A stretch of 64,000 nucleotides of DNA, from assembly GCA_949752735.1 (NCBI GenBank), contig OX457040.1, forward strand, positions 523,357 to 587,356. Reading direction: 5' to 3'. A program made the position numbers and the translations under genes. The stretch comes from Lumbricus terrestris (lineage: Eukaryota > Annelida > Clitellata > Crassiclitellata > Lumbricidae). This document shows, one piece after another, positions 1-11,035 of this stretch. Position 1 is the first letter of the stretch, and each line of letters opens with the position of its first letter. Under the pieces are notes generated by a model. That model was not told the origin of the DNA. It saw only the letters and a list, made by a program, of their open reading frames with translations, and did not search any database.

Positions 1-575
1 GCTCTCATTCGCTTTTCCGTCACTGATTCCATGTCAGATATCCGGTGACCTTGGTGGCTTTTCTTGGAACACTCCTGACAACAAGGCAGATCACAGTTTT
101 CACAGAACGCATTCAGCTCCGTTGACGAATGCCTTCGTTCCATACATTTCACATGAATAGTTGCAGCAGATGTCACCATCAGATGGCCATTTGTCTCATG
201 CTTTTTCAGACACTCTGTGCAGAGCGGTGGTACAGCAGCACAACTGATGCAGTGCACTGCTGCCCTCTGGTGTCGACACTCATTGCACTTTCCCCAATCG
301 CCTTCAATCACCGAACAACTGGCAAATAGTTTGCACCGATTGTCTGATGGAATTCCAGGAACAGAAGCCACGTAATTAGTTTGTGAAGTGCACGAAACAC
401 ATCCAGAACGTGTGGTCTTCTGATAACACGAATAATTTGACAAGCACTCTCGACAGAAAACCTCCTTACAGCAACTCAAATAGCACGGGTCGGTAACAGC
501 ATTTGCACAAAGTAAGCAGCGTATCAGATTCTCACCCGACAGCTTCTTCGATTTACTCCCAAAAAAGCCAGCCAT
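1..575 (-). CDS. TRIM-type RING/B-box protein, N-terminal part (cut by window edge)
   Basis: Reading the minus strand from the ATG at 575-573 gives 191 codons open to the window edge. Cysteine/histidine spacing fits a TRIM N-terminus. A RING-like module comes first (CLLC near residue 20, then LSCCKEVFCREC, then CVSC). B-box 1 follows (CNEC...CISC...CTEC...H...GH, about residues 97-135), then B-box 2 (C...H...CENC...CQEC...H..H, about 142-180). TRIM proteins are usually E3 ubiquitin ligases; a coiled coil and a C-terminal domain (NHL, filamin, SPRY or other) would lie beyond position 1 and are not visible, so the subfamily is open. The RING is odd: where TRIM RINGs usually have C-x-H-x-F-C, this one reads C-C-K-E-V-F-C with no histidine. 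The start is the first Met before the RING. Family call firm; function inferred. Confidence 0.85.
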   Translation of the reverse strand, partial: MAGFFGSKSKKLSGENLIRCLLCANAVTDPCYLSCCKEVFCRECLSNYSCYQKTTRSGCVSCTSQTNYVASVPGIPSDNRCKLFASCSVIEGDWGKCNECRHQRAAVHCISCAAVPPLCTECLKKHETNGHLMVTSAATIHVKCMERRHSSTELNAFCENCDLPCCQECSKKSHQGHRISDMESVTEKRMR

Positions 576-1596
576 TTTTTCACAGGTTCTGACTGTCCGA
601 ACTCATCTTCGAGTTTCAAAACAATGTTTCAACTCTTTTACACTCTTTACAGTATACTCCTCTCACAGCGACAACAGTTCGTGCTTGAGACAAAAGTCTG
701 ATCTCCATATTTCCGAAACCTTTTAAGAAGTCGTGAGTGTACTAAAGATGTTTCCGGTAATAAAAGAAAGTAAACACTCCTCTGCTGCTTGCGTAATGCT
801 ACGCTTTATCTATTCTGTGATAATACTGATTCACGTATCAACCTCGAACTTTCGACACGCGGAAGAGAAGACCATCAGCGTCGCTACAATAGATAGCAAT
901 AATACGTTCTATAAACAGTCTACAGTTTAACATAACCAACATACGCTAAAAGTTGGTTAGAAGTTGTCTCTAAACTTCCGCAACACATTTTAATTAATCC
1001 ATCCCACAAAACGCAGAAGTAATTGGTTACGCTCTACACATTAAGCCGCTGAAATATTCCCGCACAATTATAGATTGGAAAACAACTACCAGTAGAGTAC
1101 GAAAGAGTAATCTATATAACTAAGCAAATTATGTTTTAGGTATCTCATATTTAATAAATAAGACATAAAGCTAGGAATTCCAGGTGTCGTGTCAACCATC
1201 TAAGCAATTTTTTTAACTTAATAACTTTTTACTTTCATCAAACATATTTAATTACAGCGCTAAGTGCATTATGTTCGTTAAACGCTTGACAACCTTATAA
1301 ACAACCCGCATCGTGCGCGGATAAGCGAGTATTGATTGAAGAGCTCTCAATACAAATCGTCATCATATTCGTGCTGGAAATAATTATACTTTTATAAATA
1401 TTATTTCATGGTCCGCTGACTCCGTTCAACAGTACCTTGTTATTGTTGTCAGGCATTCAATTATTATCAATTTTGCAATATCGTGCCAAATCAAGAAAAA
1501 CGAATTTTAGCATTCATGTTTAAACAACTGGAAGCAAGACGACTCGATTTAGAGCATCGGTTAGAATGAATTCCCAAGGTAACGATATTAACGAAG
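576..1596. other. Noncoding DNA 5' of the TRIM gene
   Basis: This is the upstream side of the minus-strand TRIM gene, so its promoter and 5' UTR should be here. The sequence is AT-rich. I see no convincing TATA-plus-initiator pair and no coding signal; the short open frames lack any recognisable motif. Confidence 0.4.
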
Positions 1597-1620
1597 ACCT
1601 TATAGTCTAGACTATAAGGT
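1597..1620. repeat. Perfect 24-bp palindrome followed by T run
   Basis: ACCTTATAGTC and its exact complement are joined without a spacer (centre TCTAGA) and followed directly by eight T residues. It could extrude as a hairpin, and as RNA would resemble a hairpin-plus-U terminator on the plus strand. No associated gene is visible. Confidence 0.6.
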
Positions 1621-1989
1621 TTTTTTTATATTAATGACTGCCTAACGTATAACTGGGCGTAGGGAATTCGTCGATACGATGCCATAATTTCTCAAGCTGG
1701 CTTGACACGTACTGCGAGATTCATTGGTAGTTTGAACTATTTAGAAATAGCCTAAATAGGCCTAGTTGTAGTCACATATAAAAATTATATGCTATAGCTT
1801 CGTTTATTGAAAATTCCGGATGTCTCACCACATCCAGCCTATGCCTAAGCCTACAGGCGAGCAGATTAGGCCCTACATGAAAAATATGATTGTTAATTGT
1901 CACAATCATTGTTCTCATAAGAAAGGTTTGTTTGTTATTTTCTATTATAAAGCCTTCTCTCATATTTGGTTGTGAGCTTAAAATTAGGC

Positions 1990-1997
<8 letters not shown>

Positions 1998-2042
<45 letters not shown>
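1998..2042. repeat. (AT)n microsatellite
   Basis: An uninterrupted run of about 22 TA dinucleotides. Confidence 0.9.
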
Positions 2043-2045
<3 letters not shown>

Positions 2046-2082
2046 TCCTAGAGCGAAAAGTGTAATCGTGATCTTAATCTCC

Positions 2083-2230
2083 AGACTTCTAAAGCGCCAC
2101 TCGAAAGCCAAGCGCGGAGCACAAGCCTATAGACTATTCACAAGCGCTACGTTTCCGTTTAGTCAAAAGGGGTGTCCGTAAGATTCGAGTAGTCCAAAAT
2201 TAATGAGGTCGGTTGCCATAGGATCAGAGG
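2083..2230 (+). repeat. Dispersed repeat family, copy A
   Basis: It shares ordered blocks with 5843-5973 (opposite strand) and 51948-52045: CTAAAGCRCCACTCGAAAGC, then ATTCACAAGCGCT, then AGTCAAAAG, then GAGTAGTCCA, then GGTTGCCATAGGATCAGAG. No ORF and no clear terminal repeats were seen. It is likely a non-autonomous interspersed element. Confidence 0.6.
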
Positions 2231-3765
2231 GGCAACTGCAGATTGTTATCTCATTTTATGTAGAACCATCGAAACGGATCTAGAAATTAATTTAGGCCTG
2301 CTATTGCACAGAACAAATTGCGAGTCCAAAGAAAGCTAAGAATAGGCCTATTATTCTGTGGACATGGTTCTGCGTCGCTTAATTTTTGAAACGGTCTCAG
2401 ATGGTTGATTCTGAATACGTCACACATTCCGGAGTTTCCGTTTCGATATGTAATCGGTAAAACGATATCTTTCATGTGGATTTTTCATTGAGTCAAAGGT
2501 CAATTATTTTGGCATGGTGCTTTTAAAAGGCATTTAATTCAGCCAGGCGAAAGACGTCCGCGAAGTCGTTAAGAAGCATCCTCGCGAATTATTCGGCATT
2601 CGACGTCTTCTGCGTATTGGCTCGTATAGTAAACAAGTCGCTGAACATTCGACCGATACATCTAGGGCTTCGGCCTGCGATGGAAAATCCGTCTGGTGTG
2701 GCCTGAGTAATAACTGGTCGTGTTTTGTGTTTTGTCGTTGGGAGGGCACATTTGTGGGCGGAGCAATTGACGGACTACACGAGGTGCTGGAAAACGAATT
2801 AGGTAAAAATGGATGTGCTTATTGCTTAATTATAAATGCCATTGTAGTTTTCAGACGCTAGAGTTTGTGCTATGCGTTTAGTTGCGTATTTCGTTCCGGA
2901 CCGTTAGGTCGGCATTGATGGTGCATGTAACCGTAAGACCGGTCGTGGCATGTACACAAACTTTAAAGTAGTCGTATCATAATCATTTCTCTTCATTGAT
3001 CAGTCAAGTGACCTGCTTTTAAAGTGGCTTTCTTTATCGTGTTACTGCAGTAAATGTGTTAGAGTTTGACAAATTTATGATTGGTTATTTGCATAAAGTG
3101 TACACTTGAAAAGACTTAAGTGGTAAAATTTATTTCGTGTGTGTTTTGCCGATCAACGGTGACTTGGAATGATCAGCAATGGCATTTAAACATACACAAA
3201 AAGATTTTAAGTAACCAGTGCAGTTGAGCATACTAGACTAAAACGAAATTGTTGCTGAGAGGTAAGATTGTGTAAACCATCTAGCCTCCTTTTTCAATGA
3301 TGCGATGTCTTCTGAAGTCAAGTGTTTCTATGAAAAAGGTGCTATATAATTTCTTAATATGATTACGATTACATAAAGCAGAATTTGAATGCAGCGTATG
3401 TTGTCACCAGATTAGACCTGCACATTTTAGTTAAGCTTTGAATTGGTTGCTTTAACGAAAGGTCATTGCTCCCATTTTTATGGTTGACCAGTCTGTTGAC
3501 GGGTCCATTAAAGAATATTCTTATCTTATCTTATAAGCCCTAAGGGTTACTGTTTGTTAGGCATGTTAAACCTTTAAATGTCTATGTACAATTGTACATA
3601 TAAATTAAGACTAAATATAGAACCGCTTTCAAGTGCCTCAGAAAGTATGACTACGTAGACAGTCTAAACAAAAGCATCTCTATCATATTTTCCTTAACCG
3701 TACCTCTGCTACTCATGCAATTGCTCTGCTTTACGCTGGTATAAATCACTGTATAAGTGTATATG
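2231..3765. other. Noncoding DNA without recognised feature
   Basis: Open frames here are short and lack recognisable motifs. I see no RNA gene or mobile-element terminus. Confidence 0.4.
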
Positions 3766-4145
3766 CGCGAGGTCTTGCACTGGCTTCCTTTCCCGCAGCG
3801 TATCTCATTTAGGATTGCATCTTTGGTGTGGCAATGCTTATCAGACTGTGCGAGCTTTGCCTCCCCTTTCCACTTGCATAGGCCACCGCAAACTGCGCTC
3901 TGCTGTTCATGGTGACTTATTGGTTCCTTTCACTTGCTCTGCGACTATGCAGAGCCGTTCGTTCTCTGTGGTTGGTCCAACAACCTGGAATGGGCTTCCT
4001 ATGACTATGCGACACCTCCCAAGCTGTTCTAAATCTCACAAACTGTTGAAGACTGTGTGTTTTTCACTTGATTTTGGCCAGGAGCGCCTCTAAGTAGGTA
4101 TTTCGAATGGGCACTGTATGAATTCAGAATGATTGATTGACTGAT
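3766..4145 (+). pseudogene. 3' end of a decayed CR1-like non-LTR retrotransposon
   Basis: Translation from 3772 gives VLHWLPFPQRISFR followed by IASLVWQCL, the motif typical of the extreme C-terminal part of CR1/L2-type ORF2 proteins. The reading frame then shifts near 3840 to the frame ending at 4093, which carries RKLRSAVHGDLLVPF and RSFSVVGPTTWNGLP, again classic for that region. The stop is followed by a short tail rich in TTGATTGA and AATAAA-like words, as at LINE 3' ends. Everything upstream in the element is missing, so this is a 5'-truncated, frameshifted insertion. The clade (CR1, L2 or Rex1-like) is not settled. Confidence 0.75.
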
Positions 4146-4481
4146 AAATAAAATAAAGCTACTGGTAGAAAATGTGTAAGAATTATGATCTTAGCGATTC
4201 TTTTCTTAAGTTAACCCTGATGCTATCAATGTAGATTAGGAATCTTGATGAATGCTTCCCTAGTTTAAAGCGCTGACATTTTGTTAGAATTACGTTCTTT
4301 TGACATTCATGCTCCAAGTTCTTACGACATTCATACTCCAACTTCTGCTTATATTATGTTGTCTTGTTATCTGTTTATCTGTTAATAAATTAGAAACCAT
4401 TGATAGCTCAAAACGTTTGTTCTATTGGTTTTCCCTCACCTAATTTCCGTTTGCTCTTTCATTTAACACTCGTGACTTACT

Positions 4482-4653
4482 CCTCAGGCTCTTCTTCTTG
4501 TGCACCGACTCCCTCCGGCTCTTCTTCTTGTAACCAACTCCCTCTGGCTCTTCTTCTTGTCGACAGACTCCCTCTGGCTCTTCTTCTTGTCGACAGACTC
4601 CCTCTGGCTCTTCTTCTTGTCGACCAACTCCCTCCGGCTCTTCTTCTTGTCGG
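4482..4653. repeat. 30-bp minisatellite, six copies
   Basis: GGCTCTTCTTCTTG recurs at 4487, 4517, 4546, 4576, 4606 and 4636, so the period is 30 bp with one 29-bp step. Because the unit is a multiple of three, both strands show long artificial open frames (LALLLVDRLP on plus, EEEPEGV on minus). I regard these as byproducts. Confidence 0.9.
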
Positions 4654-4979
4654 AATGCAGCTGTTCTTCTTGCATGTTGAGCTTTTTCTTTGACCACCAG
4701 CCTCTTTCATTTCCTCCATCACCTCCTCTTCCTTCTTCCTCTTTAGCCTCACCTCCCCATTTTCCTTTCCTCCTCCTTCCTCTTCCTCCTCATCCCCTCC
4801 TTTTCAGTAGCCCTACCCTCCTCTCTTCCATATCATCCTAATTTTATTCCTCCTCCTCCTCTTCGTCCTCCTTCTTGGCTTTGGCTGGAGAGATGTTTTC
4901 AATGAATTGGTTTTCTGCAGATGTTGGCCTTCATCTCCAGTTTGTTTATGGTAAACACGTCCTCTAGCAATTCTGTAGG

Positions 4980-5056
4980 TCTTGCTGACTGGTCGGTTGA
5001 CTGGTTGGCTAACTGGCTTGTTGACTGGTTGGCTAACTGGCTTGTTGACTGGCCAA
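4980..5056. repeat. 24-bp tandem repeat (TGACTGGTTGGCTAACTGGC core)
   Basis: Two full and one partial degenerate copies of a unit built from GACTGG and GGCTAACTGG. It produces a short QPVNKPVS peptide repeat on the minus strand, which I do not consider coding. Confidence 0.8.
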
Positions 5057-5625
5057 TCAGTCATCTTCCCTAAGTCCCAAGGTCAGATTGTTCAACGTAC
5101 ATGTGTTCCAGTTTCTCACAGTTTTCCTTCTTGCTCTCCTACTTTCCAGGTTTTGCTTCATTGATTTTACTCTTCTGCTTTGCTGTAGATCTGTGTCATT
5201 GCGAAGTCATCTTTGAACAGCTTTTGTCTACATTGTGCATAAAAACATTTATAGCCATCTGCAGCTTGTTCACATGTTGCAGGATTTTTAATGTGATGAC
5301 GTAACCTTATACCATGATATTTATTTGACAGTGCTATGCTGTGATTTCTTGTCCCTTCTTTCATCAGCCCTCATTTCTCTTTTGGAATACATTATATATA
5401 TAATTGAATATTATATATAATATATATTATGTATATTGTTGTAAATGATTTTTTATTTATTTGTTATATATGTTATATGTACACACTGCATGTATACATT
5501 ATATACAATACTAATAGGTATGATGGATGATGAGATAGCAATTGGTTGTATGTATGTGGGATGGGTCGTGGGATGGGTTGTGTCTACTGCTGTCTATAAA
5601 TTGGTGACATAATAGGTTTCCGTTC

Positions 5626-5627
5626 TG

Positions 5628-5669
<42 letters not shown>

Positions 5670-5820
5670 GTTCTGGCTAATTGTGATTGACTGCAGCTGT
5701 TTGGACAAGAGATTCAGTGTCTGTCTATTGTTGCCAGTGTCATTGAGCTTCGCTGCTGCTGCGGCTGCTGCTGCTGTTGCTGCTACTGCTGCTGCTGTTG
5801 CTGCTGCTGGTGGGTTTTTT
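5626..5820. repeat. CTG/GCT trinucleotide tracts
   Basis: An almost pure (CTG)n tract at about 5626-5666 and a second interrupted GCT/GTT tract at about 5752-5812. Flanking sequence shows no exon signals. Confidence 0.85.
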
Positions 5821-5842
5821 CTGTGGACAGAGGATGATCAAA

Positions 5843-5973
5843 CTCTGATTCTATGGCAATCCGACCCGGACCTCCTTTGGACTACTCTCACGTATAATGC
5901 TTTTTGACTCAGTGCAGCGCTTGTGAATAAGCTGGTGCCCCGTGCTTGGCTTTCGAGTGGTGCTTTAGAAGTG
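5843..5973 (-). repeat. Dispersed repeat family, copy B
   Basis: The minus strand matches copies at 2083-2230 and 51948-52045, in order: CTAAAGCACCACTCGAAAGC, AGCTTATTCACAAGCGCTGC, GAGTCAAAA, GAGAGTAGTCCA, GGATTGCCATAGAATCAGAG. This is the longest well-preserved copy here. Confidence 0.6.
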
Positions 5974-6340
5974 CGTGAATATATGCCACTATGTGGTTCC
6001 ATTAAAGAACCATTAAATATGATTCCTGACATGAGCATTAAGTGTGTTTACACCCGTACCATATTATGGGAATCTGAGTCTTATTCCATATAATATGGAA
6101 TACTCCATGTGGGTCAGGGATATTGATCATCATCAACATCGTCATCGTCATGGTGATGATCATGGTATCTTCTGTGTTTGTGTTTGATGTTCTTAAACTC
6201 TTGTTTCTGTTGTGTTTCTTGATTTCACTTGATGATCATCTTTTCGCCTAAGTATTTCATTTTTGTGAATGATTAACATTGGATTTGGTTTTATTTATCT
6301 TTTCAGTTTAAGAGAAAGTTTTTCGGATGTCATCTTCATC

Positions 6341-6545
6341 AGCAAGACCTTGTGAGAGCAAAGACCTCATGAGAGCAAAGACCTCGTGAGAGCAAAGACC
6401 TCGTGAGAGCAAAGACCTCATGAGAGCAAAGACCTCGTGAGAGCAAAGACCTCATGAGAGCAAAGACCTCGTGAGAGCAAAGACCTCATGAGAGCAAAGA
6501 CCTCATCAGAGCGAAGACCTCATGAGAGACAAGACATCATGAGAC
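6341..6545. repeat. 17-bp minisatellite upstream of the 875-codon ORF
   Basis: About eleven copies of TGAGAGCAAAGACCTCR, the last ones degenerate. A possible 3' splice site (ttatcttttcag at 6294-6305) lies just before it, so the array may be in a 5' UTR exon of the gene at 6992. Confidence 0.85.
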
Positions 6546-6991
6546 CATTCATAAACCAAGAGTGTTTTAAAGATGTAACTTTCAGTGATGATATTATTCG
6601 TCATTTTTTTTGCTATTGAGTGGTTGATTTGAGAGAGGGAAAAACCAGTTGCTGTCTTGCTCACAGTACGTTCCCACTGCCTTCAGTGAAACCAATTTTT
6701 TATTCTCAGTTGTTTATCTGATGCCTTTTTTTAAGGGAATGGTGGAAGCAGAAGTAGAACAATAGTTATTGTTTTTCAGTGCTCTAGAATAGAATCTGCT
6801 TCAGTTTTCAAAGAGGAGGAGATTCTTTTTTCGCTATTTAGCTGAGCTGGTGTTTAGAGATACTGGACTGAAGAAAATTGTGCTCATAACCGGATATTAA
6901 GATGTGAAGTCAGATAAAGTCTGTCTGTATTTCTGCATGAAAATGCAAGACAAAGGACGCTGTTGCTGCTATTGTTGACACGCTTTTCCAA

Positions 6992-9058
6992 ATGGAGTCT
7001 TTTACAGCTCAATCTGACAACATTCCGGAAAAGAGAGAAATCAGTTGCTTGGCAACGACTAATGATGATGCTGAATGCAAGAAGCAGATGTTGGAGGGAA
7101 TTATGGGTCCAAATAAAGTCTGTCTTGTAATTGGCGCAAAGTCTAAATTCTCCGACGACGCAGATGTGATATTAGACGGTGCGGAGGAGAAGACGGAGAA
7201 GAAGCGGCGAAAGAGCAGCGAGAAAAGAGTTCGTTTCAACGACGTTGTCGATGTCTGCGTGGAACCAGTGCGTCTCTTGAATGCGCTCGATGATGGGTGC
7301 GCGGATTTTGCGAACGTCACGACCCGGCCACTGAGAAGCATCGTAGCGAGTCAGTTGAAACGAGATGACACTGGTGGTGGTGGTGGTGGTGGTGGTGACT
7401 GCATTAATGTGGAGGACTTCCAGGAGCGCTACAATCACCTGAACAAGGGAACCAGTGTGTGGCGACGACGACAGCGACAGCAATTCAACAAGAAGAGTTT
7501 CGGTGATTTCATCGGATCGCAGGATTTCACCGCTCCACTCGCTACGATGGATGAGATCGATTGCTTCTCCGATGAAAGTCCCTCGGATTACGTGTTCGAT
7601 GATTTTGATGGAAGTGGAGATCAGACCACGTTGTTGTCTCCTGTGAATGCGAAAGACGAAGGCACCATCGCTCATGTGAGTCATGACGAAGAAAGTGTCT
7701 TCAATGATTCTGGTTATGAAGATGGTGTCGTTAAGGATCATTCAACAACAGAAGACGTTGAAGTCGAATGTCGAACACGTGAATCTGTAGACACAACTGA
7801 GGCAGGTCATCATTATCATCATCATGTATTAGGTGAAACGACTTTTCCAGCTGCTGGTGGTGATGGTGGTAGACGTGGTGATAGTGGTGGTGGTGATAGT
7901 GGTGGTGGTGGTGTTGTGGATCCACTGGATTCTCCATCAACTGATGAAGCTATGGAGTCATTATCTCAAGACAATGGTGTGAGTGAAATGACTGATGCAG
8001 TTGAGATGGACAATGACACCAGAGAAGCAACGGTGATAGGAGAGTCATTAGAAGGAAGACAATTGATCAGAGAACACAATGCACAATTGTCTATGCATCG
8101 ATTCACAAAAACAGACGAATTTCTGACGACAGAAACAGTTGCAGAGGCAGATAAACGTACGTTGATGAAACGAGAGATTGTTGAATCAGGTGAATGCTTG
8201 GCAACTAATGACATTATGAAAATAGATGAATCTGGAGTACCAGTACCAAGTGATATTTTGACAGTACTCGATTCTAATGTACCAGTACCAGAAGATATTT
8301 CATCAGTCTTTGAATCTAATATAGAAGAAGATATTTTAACAGTGCTTGAATCCAAAGTACCAGTACCAATTGAGATTAGGGTAGATGGTTCTAAAGTACC
8401 GGAACCAGATGAGCTCAACAGTTGTAGTCAACCGCAAGTGTCTGTGATGAGTGATGGCATGGCAGTACCAGATGAACTGGCAGAGATGAATATACCAGGA
8501 ATACCAGCAGATACAAAAATACCTGTTGCAGAAGTACCAGTAATACCATTAGTACCAGTAGTACCAGATGGACTGTTGATGAAAAATGCAATACAATCGG
8601 GAGATAATAGTCATCTGGTAATGAGAGAAGAAGGACTAGCAGAACAAAGCAAGGCAGGAGTGACAGACAATGAAATCAGACAATCAGATGACAATGATCA
8701 ACAGGTGATGACAGCACGTGACAATAAGGGAAAGGAAGATGACCACGTGACCAGAGAGAAAGAAGAAAAGACAAATGGAACAATGGCTGATGATGATGAT
8801 GATGATTCGAAGCAGCGATCAGATATGACGCCACTAACAATAGACAATGATACAATAGACGATGATGTTAGAAAGAGAAGAAATGGAATTGAATTATCAG
8901 AGGATGATAATGATGATGATGATGAGGAGGAGGAATCACTTCCAGCAATTGTAGATGAAGTAGTCAACCATTCTCATCGGTGGATTTCATTGCAAGAGAA
9001 TTCACCAGGTGTCAGCAGCAGCATTGATATGTCTTCTTCTTTGCATTCCAGTCTAACA

Positions 9059-9091
<33 letters not shown>

Positions 9092-9619
9092 CGAGGAGGT
9101 CATTTGGGGGTCAACCTCTCAGGTCATCCATCAGATAAGGATGACAATGAGTCATCGCACGTTCAACTATGCAACGCTGACGCTCCAGTTGAGACCGGTT
9201 CTTTCCACTTCCATGTGAGCAATGTCTCTTCCGATTCTCATTCCACTCGTCAGTCGGACTCCCATCCGTCTTTTCCCAGTTCATCGAATTCCAGAGATGG
9301 ATCCATCTTCGTTCGGCAATTCACCTGCATCCTCATTCCCAATCTCGTCTGGTTATTCCAGCGCTGTTGTGATGATGATGAAGCAACTCCTTCCCCATCA
9401 TCATCGTCATCGGTGGAGATGGGAAAAGGACATTTGCAGGTTAGGCTGCCTCCTCCTACAGGGGAGCAGAGGAGGATGAGGATGGGCAGTGCAGGGGTCA
9501 CGAACCCTCGTGGTGGTGGTGGTAGTGGTGGTGGTGCTTCACGACTTGTCACAGAGGCTGGTGTCACTGGTGTGGTTGGTGTTGTGAGGAAGACGAGACC
9601 ACGGTCGGGTTGCAACTGA
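6992..9619 (+). CDS. Acidic low-complexity protein with PP1-docking motif, 875 aa
   Basis: A single open frame starts at an ATG that follows an in-frame TGA near 6943. I do not recognise the family. Residues ~68-85 read KKRRKSSEKRVRFNDVV: a basic patch then RVRF, matching the RVxF docking motif of protein phosphatase 1 regulators. It lacks the downstream block of GADD34/CReP, so it is not clearly PPP1R15. The rest is acidic and predicted disordered: a Gly run near 129, Gly/Ser stretches near 295, repeats around VPVPxDI (residues ~413-470), and Asp runs near 600, 640 and 690-700. A hydrophobic patch (FTCILIPNLVWLF, ~777) is out of character; a candidate 147-nt in-frame intron at 9215-9361 would remove it. 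Upstream exons are possible. Coding status is likely from length; PP1 binding is inference from one short motif. Confidence 0.7.
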
Positions 9620-9737
9620 CTCACATCACATCACATCACATGTGTTCAAACGCTCCTCATCTTCTTTCTTGGCTGTGAAAAGGAAATTTCCAGAGTTAGG
9701 CAGGGTATCTTTATTTATCTACTAGCTATGAGTTCCT

Positions 9738-9741
9738 ATCA

Positions 9742-9772
<31 letters not shown>

Positions 9773-9773
9773 A
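9738..9773. repeat. (CTG)n microsatellite
   Basis: About eleven CTG units in the 3' flank of the preceding ORF. Confidence 0.85.
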
Positions 9774-10584
9774 AGATGCTTATAAGCCGATCTTCCTTGA
9801 CCTCTGTCCTGACCGTGGAAAGGTCATGAACTGACTGGTGATGGAATGCCAAATTCTTCCCTGCTTTTCATTTCACTCCAACATCCATCTGACATTGAAA
9901 TGATTGAAGTAACTCCTGGCCTTCTATCTTAAATTGGTTCTTCGGTTATTTTTAGCCTTGTCCTCTCATTCACTTATTGTAGTTATGACTTCCAGTTCTT
10001 TCTTATGACCTATGACCTCTTCGACAGATCCAGCTCCGACTGCTTCTGTCATTTAACCGCTATTACTAATTAAAACCAGATGCGATTCATTTATTTGCAA
10101 TCTGACATCAGCACCAGCAGCAGCAACAACAACATCGGATGCTTGAATGATCATTCTGGAATCTTTCAGCCACCATGGCACCACCGACTCTTAACAGAAA
10201 CCAATTGGTGGTTTCCAGCTTCTAGTTTCTTTATTGAAAGGGGTTATATCGAGAATGAGATGAAGGTCATTGAAGGTGGCTGACTGATATCTGAGAGTTT
10301 TTCTTCTGATCAATCGAATCATCCTTCAGTGAAGATCTTCAGATGACGTCACATGTTGAAGAGAATCTTCTGCTTCTCGTTGGACATAATGATGTGGCCA
10401 ATGACATTTTCGTCAGAATCTCGGTTTCGTCTCTTGTCTGTCTGTCTCTTTCTGCGTTTGTGTCGCTGTGTCTCTGTCTGTTTCTCTGCATTTGAAAAAG
10501 ATGTAGAGAGACCTTGTATCATGATTTGCCTCTTCATCTAATCACCAACAACAGAACATTGTCCAACTGTGCAACTGTCCAGTC

Positions 10585-10598
10585 CATCATCATCATCG

Positions 10599-10643
<45 letters not shown>

Positions 10644-10660
10644 CCATCATCATCATCAAC
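10585..10660. repeat. (CAT)n microsatellite
   Basis: About 24 ATC/CAT units with two single-base interruptions. Confidence 0.9.
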
Positions 10661-10787
10661 TCTAATGAAGAACATCTTTCATCATCATCTGAATGGAGGG
10701 ACACAACTGCTGACATCTGCCGATGCTCCTGGTAAGTTTTGTCCCATTTTGTTAACTTTGTTTAACTGTTTCTTAATTAACTTTGGT

Positions 10788-11035
10788 TAAGCTTGATAGT
10801 GTAGTGGCAAGCACACTGGAACATAGCACAGTGGAACATAGCACAGTGGAACATAGCACACTCTACAACCGATTGGCGATGGGTTCAAATCCATGCTTTA
10901 GCAGAACTTTGGCTGTGCACAGCTTTCTGTTCCATTTGCATCATTGCATGCATTGCATCGCATCGCATTTCATGCATTGCATCGCATTACATTGCATGCA
11001 CTGCATTGCTTGCATTGCATTGCATAGACAATTCA
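10788..11035 (+). repeat. tRNA-derived SINE-like head followed by (TGCAT)n-type tail
   Basis: TAGTGTAGTGGCAAGC resembles a pol III A box and GGGTTCAAATCC at about 10882 matches the B-box consensus GGTTCRANYCC. Between them a 15-bp GGAACATAGCACAGT unit is repeated three times, so a tRNA fold is broken. About 110 bp of TGCAT/GCATCGCAT repeats follow. It is most likely an old SINE with an internal expansion. Confidence 0.5.

Noticed and set aside
10788..10905. Functional tRNA gene
   Set aside because: A and B boxes are present but the middle is a 15-bp tandem repeat and no acceptor stem can form; SINE-like remnant preferred.
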